A model generated the notes under the pieces. That model worked only from the letters and a program-made list of their open reading frames with translations, was not told the origin of the DNA and ran no database searches. Shown piece after piece: positions 61,233 through 64,000 of a stretch of DNA of 64,000 nucleotides. How positions within the stretch are numbered: position 1 is the first letter of the stretch; every line of letters begins with the position of its first letter. The translations under genes and the position numbers were made by a program. This stretch comes from Litorivivens sp041624475 (lineage in GTDB: Bacteria > Pseudomonadota > Gammaproteobacteria > Pseudomonadales > Spongiibacteraceae), in the NCBI RefSeq assembly GCF_041624475.1, contig NZ_JBFJUX010000010.1, forward strand, positions 61,646 to 125,645, written 5' to 3'.

Positions 61233-61877
61233 GTGGAGGCTTTGACCAAGCATCAGAAAAACTCGAATGCGACACGTAATCGCCTGATCGAGGCGGCTGA
61301 AAAACTATTTGGCAGTCGCAGTATAGATGCAGTATCGATCAGCGAAATTACCGCTGCGGCGGGGCAGAAAAACCGCAATGCACTGCAATACCATTTTAAA
61401 AACCGCGCTGGTTTGTTACAGGCAATTGTGGAAAAACATTCGAAGCAGGTGGCGGTACTTCGGCAGTCCTATTTTGAGCGTGCGGCGGCGGGGGAGTGGC
61501 CACCGGCCGAGGCCGCAGCGCGCTGTTTTGTCATGCCTATCGTCGATTATGTGAAGGTAAACCCGGAGGGGGTGAACTTCGTCAAAATCATCTCCCAGCT
61601 TTCGGCGCTTAATCAGATTCAGGGTAATACTGAAAACGCATTGGGAGTCGAGTTCCCAGCTATCCCTGCGTTGCGGTCGCTGCTTGAATCGGCGATGGCG
61701 CATCTGAAAAAGAAAGAGCGGGAGCAGCGCATCTACCTCTCTGTCAGTATCGCTTTCCATGGTATAGCCGACATCTATCGAAGGCACGAGCACAGTGCCA
61801 GGAGGCTTGATCGAACGATGTTTGAGCAGTTGGTATGTGTGTTGGCTTCGTTTATGAAGGCGGGGCCGAGAGCTTAA
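61233..61877 (+). CDS. TetR/AcrR-family transcription regulator
   Basis: This encodes 214 residues from a GTG one base after the SDR stop (GTATGTGACGTG). The N-terminal helix-turn-helix covers about 12-60 (NRLIEAAEKLFGSRSIDAVSISEITAAAGQKNRNALQYHFKNRAGLLQAI in parts), in the pattern of catabolic TetR repressors such as those of steroid and fatty-acid genes. The ligand domain follows. It likely represses the SDR and the divergent VOC-to-LLM operon; an AT-rich stretch at 60430-60465 is the candidate operator region. Confidence 0.9.
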   Translation: MEALTKHQKNSNATRNRLIEAAEKLFGSRSIDAVSISEITAAAGQKNRNALQYHFKNRAGLLQAIVEKHSKQVAVLRQSYFERAAAGEWPPAEAAARCFVMPIVDYVKVNPEGVNFVKIISQLSALNQIQGNTENALGVEFPAIPALRSLLESAMAHLKKKEREQRIYLSVSIAFHGIADIYRRHEHSARRLDRTMFEQLVCVLASFMKAGPRA

Positions 61878-61887
61878 GTTCTCGGCC
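61864..61887 (+). terminator. Hairpin at the end of the TetR gene
   Basis: GGCCGAGA and TCTCGGCC are perfect 8-base arms around an 8-base loop that holds the TAA stop. No T-run follows, so it may be a stabilising or Rho-linked hairpin rather than an intrinsic terminator. Confidence 0.4.
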
Positions 61888-62056
61888 GAGAGACTGAGTT
61901 GCGTATAATTTCACATAATAACAATGTTTTGTCTGGCTCTGATAAATGTAGTCTGATGGCGGTATAGGCATTATGTTAGTATGTGTTAGGCGATTGCGAA
62001 GTTAAGCGACTCCTTTTGTCTATTTTAGATCTTGTTGTGAGCCACTTAGCGAAGTT

Positions 62057-64000
62057 ATGCCTAAGCATTGTAGTAAATTCTCTGTTTTTATTTTTGCAGC
62101 CTCATTGTCATCTTCGTTGGTTCTTGCGGGGCCAGTTGGTAACGCTGCGCGTTCCACTGGGGTGCTTCAACCTGTTGGCAGGGCTGTGGGGCTGGATCCG
62201 GTCCAAGCAGCTGCGCCGGTGGACAATTTGCTGGGTTCCGGCGCGAAGCAACTCGGCCTATCGGAAGATCCGCTGCAGCTGACTAACGGGCAGCTTGACG
62301 ACTTGAGTGCCCTGGACAACGGCTTTGAGGAGTCGCCCAATGCAGGAATTACGCAGCCTTTGGGAGATAGCCTGTCGCCATTGGTTGATGTCCTTGATGC
62401 CCGATTAGACCCTCTTACCGATCCTGTCGATGATGCACTGCTGGAACCAGTGCTCAGTGTCACCGCGCCGGCTACCGATCCGCTGCTGGATGCGCTTGAG
62501 CCCCTCACCAATCCCGTTGATAGCGTCGTCGCCGATTTGACTGGCGGCAGTGTGCAAGATGCCCTGACAAATAATGATAGCAATACAGAGGATGGCAACG
62601 GCGTCGTCAACGATGTGCTGGGTGGAAAACGCAAGTCAAACAATGATCGAGAGTCGGGAGAGGCCTCGCCCTTGCCCGCCGTTTCAAGGGGTATTGGAAA
62701 GGCGCTTGGTCGAACAGCTCGTCCTGCGGAGCAAGCTCTGGACCCTGTGACTGACCCGATCGATGGGCAGGTTTTCGCTCCCGCTCTTGGGGCGGTAGCG
62801 CCAGTGTCGGAGCCGGTGCTGTTTGAGCTAGAGCCAGTGACAGCACCCGTTGATGGCACGCTGGCGGATGTAACCGGAGGTAGTGTCGAAGACGCCCTGA
62901 CTAATAGTGATGACAACACCGCCGATGGTGACGGTCTGATCAACGATTTGTTCAGCGATGGTTCGCGGGATGAGGCCGACGGCGGTGAGTTTGCTGGGGA
63001 TGGTACAGAAGAATCCCCGCTTCCCGGCCTAACGGGACCCCTGGGTGAGACGTTGTCGCCGGTGGTGGGTTTTGTCGACGTCGCCCTGGATCCGCTTACT
63101 GACTCGGTAGATGACGTTGTCCTCGAGCTTGTTCTGGACGCCGTAGCTCCGCTAACTGATCCGGTGCTGGAAGCTGCCGAGCCACTGACTAATCCCGTCG
63201 ATGGTGTCACGGCTGATCTGACCGGCGGGAGTCTTGAAGACTCATTGACAAATATTGATGACAACACTGCCGATGGCAATGGCGTGGTGAATGACCTGCT
63301 GGGTGGTGATGAGAATACCTCCGGTTCAGGAGACGACTCAGGCTCAGGTGGGCTTGGCGACCTTGCGGACAGTCCCGTCTTTGGGCCGATTGTTGAGTTG
63401 GTTGATTCAACGCTGAACCCAGTTATTGAGCCGTCTGTTGAAGTTGTCGACACAACCCTCGATCCGGTAACCGATCCGATAGATGCCCAGGTTGCGCCCA
63501 TTCTCGATGTAATTGCACCGGTTACCGAGCCTGTTCTGGATACGGCGGCGCCGATTGTTGACCCGGTGGACGAAGCCTTCGCCGGTGTTGGGGGTGGTTC
63601 AATCGGTGATGCACTGACCAATTCCGATGGCAACACTGCCGACGGCAATGGTCTGGTAAATGACCTGTTGGGCGGTGATTCCGGGACAGGTGGTGATGGC
63701 GGTAGCTCGGCGGACAACGACGGTTTGCTCGCCCCGGTAATCGATGTTGTCGACACCACGCTTGATCCAGTTACCGATCCGATAGACACCCAGGTTGCGC
63801 CCATTCTCGATGTGATTGCGCCGGTAACCGAGCCTGTTCTGGATACGGCGGCGCCGATAGTTGATCCGGTGGATGAAACTTTTGCCGGTGTCGGCGGTGG
63901 TTCCATCGGTGATGCGCTGACCAACTCTGATGGCAATACTGCCGACGGCAATGGTCTGGTGAACGACCTGCTGGGAGGTGATTCCGGAGCAACGGGCGGT
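62057..64000 (+). CDS. Large secreted repeat protein, N-terminal part (3' end outside window)
   Basis: The plus strand is open for 648 codons from the ATG at 62057 to the window edge. A signal peptide (FSVFIFAASLSSSLVLAG) is followed by at least five tandem repeats rich in Asp, Val, Pro, Gly and Ala. Each repeat has the order L-DP-TDP-D, V-AP-T-PVL, P-V(D/N)PVD, GGS, D-ALTN-D-NTADGNG-VNDLLGG. The conserved D/N/G loop (DGNTADGNGLVND) resembles calcium-binding loops of dockerin or thrombospondin type 3 repeats. The DALTN motif recurs at nt 62558, 62891, 63239, 63608 and 63911. The protein lacks cysteine. A cell-surface or matrix adhesin is likely, but the family is not recognised. The ribosome site is weak. 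Confidence 0.85.
   Translation, partial: MPKHCSKFSVFIFAASLSSSLVLAGPVGNAARSTGVLQPVGRAVGLDPVQAAAPVDNLLGSGAKQLGLSEDPLQLTNGQLDDLSALDNGFEESPNAGITQPLGDSLSPLVDVLDARLDPLTDPVDDALLEPVLSVTAPATDPLLDALEPLTNPVDSVVADLTGGSVQDALTNNDSNTEDGNGVVNDVLGGKRKSNNDRESGEASPLPAVSRGIGKALGRTARPAEQALDPVTDPIDGQVFAPALGAVAPVSEPVLFELEPVTAPVDGTLADVTGGSVEDALTNSDDNTADGDGLINDLFSDGSRDEADGGEFAGDGTEESPLPGLTGPLGETLSPVVGFVDVALDPLTDSVDDVVLELVLDAVAPLTDPVLEAAEPLTNPVDGVTADLTGGSLEDSLTNIDDNTADGNGVVNDLLGGDENTSGSGDDSGSGGLGDLADSPVFGPIVELVDSTLNPVIEPSVEVVDTTLDPVTDPIDAQVAPILDVIAPVTEPVLDTAAPIVDPVDEAFAGVGGGSIGDALTNSDGNTADGNGLVNDLLGGDSGTGGDGGSSADNDGLLAPVIDVVDTTLDPVTDPIDTQVAPILDVIAPVTEPVLDTAAPIVDPVDETFAGVGGGSIGDALTNSDGNTADGNGLVNDLLGGDSGATGG
63443..64000 (+). 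repeat. 303-bp tandem DNA repeat inside the secreted repeat protein
   Basis: The segment starting GTTGTCGACAC at 63443 recurs at 63746 with a period of 303 bp (101 codons) and mostly synonymous changes. Earlier units (111, 116 and 123 codons apart) are more divergent, so the last copies are the youngest duplication. The array continues past the window. Confidence 0.9.

Noticed and set aside
62167..63951. 594-codon reading frame on the minus strand
   Set aside because: It is a mirror of the repetitive plus-strand gene: low-complexity Ser/Pro/Thr text with no signal peptide, and the plus frame has a signal peptide and meaningful repeats.
62500..64000. Repeats considered as CRISPR or MITE array
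   Set aside because: The units are in frame, 303-369 bp long and encode protein; no short identical repeats with unique spacers.

Overview
The window looks like chromosomal DNA of a free-living, probably marine gammaproteobacterium of the broad Pseudomonadales/Cellvibrionales type. This is inferred from the Pseudomonas-like minor pilin operon order, the AsrA-like second Lon protease, the sodium-type (PomAB-like) motor genes, the ANR/FNR regulator with perfect TTGAT-N4-ATCAA boxes, and the catabolic genes. The genus cannot be fixed from the sequence. No transposase, integrase, phage gene or CRISPR array was seen.

Layout. 1-5.7 kb (minus strand): type IV pilus minor pilin operon (FimT/FimU, PilV, PilW, PilX, a PilY2-like protein, PilY1), with PilY1 running off the left edge. 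5.9-8.3 kb: Lon-type protease. 8.5-13.5 kb (minus): an archaic/sigma-type chaperone-usher fimbrial operon whose leader carries a class I cyclic-di-GMP riboswitch behind a sigma70-like promoter. 13.6-17.4 kb: a YchJ protein, a 1033-residue fusion of a beta-helix lipoprotein with a diheme cytochrome, and tRNA-Arg(UCG). 17.7-20.4 kb: PomAB-like stator pair and a secreted unknown protein with a strong terminator. 20.5-23.7 kb: Baeyer-Villiger monooxygenase, SDR and alpha/beta hydrolase operon. 23.8-28.4 kb: a second chaperone-usher operon. 28.5-28.8 kb: tRNA-Arg(CCG) with a partial copy of its own 3' end and structured repeats. 28.9-33.7 kb: PQQ-type propeller, an orphan IpdB-like CoA-transferase subunit, a small unknown, Rnk and pyruvate kinase.

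33.9-46.2 kb looks like an oxygen-limitation island. It has an FNR/ANR regulator with four cluster cysteines and three perfect FNR boxes. These sit before a hemerythrin + MtrA + MtrB operon, in the divergent region between a UbiA/NapC operon and a CPA2 antiporter/Usp operon, and before a small helical protein/OsmC/Usp group. The MtrA-MtrB conduit with a converging NapC-type quinol dehydrogenase and a quinone prenyltransferase suggests electron exchange across the outer membrane, although no outer-surface MtrC is present.

46.8-55.5 kb: quinone reductase, MFS transporter, porin, BCCT transporter, and a DnaQ-like exonuclease with a cNMP/CBS/DUF294 protein. 55.5-61.9 kb: a tight catabolic operon (LLM oxidoreductase, zinc alcohol dehydrogenase, alkylsulfatase-like metallo-hydrolase with altered metal ligands, sulfotransferase, VOC protein), divergent from an SDR-TetR pair. 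62.1 kb to the end: the N-terminal part of a large secreted repeat protein with 101-123 residue units carrying D/N/G-rich loops. Two fimbriae, type IV pili, this repeat protein and the c-di-GMP riboswitch together point to a surface-attachment lifestyle.
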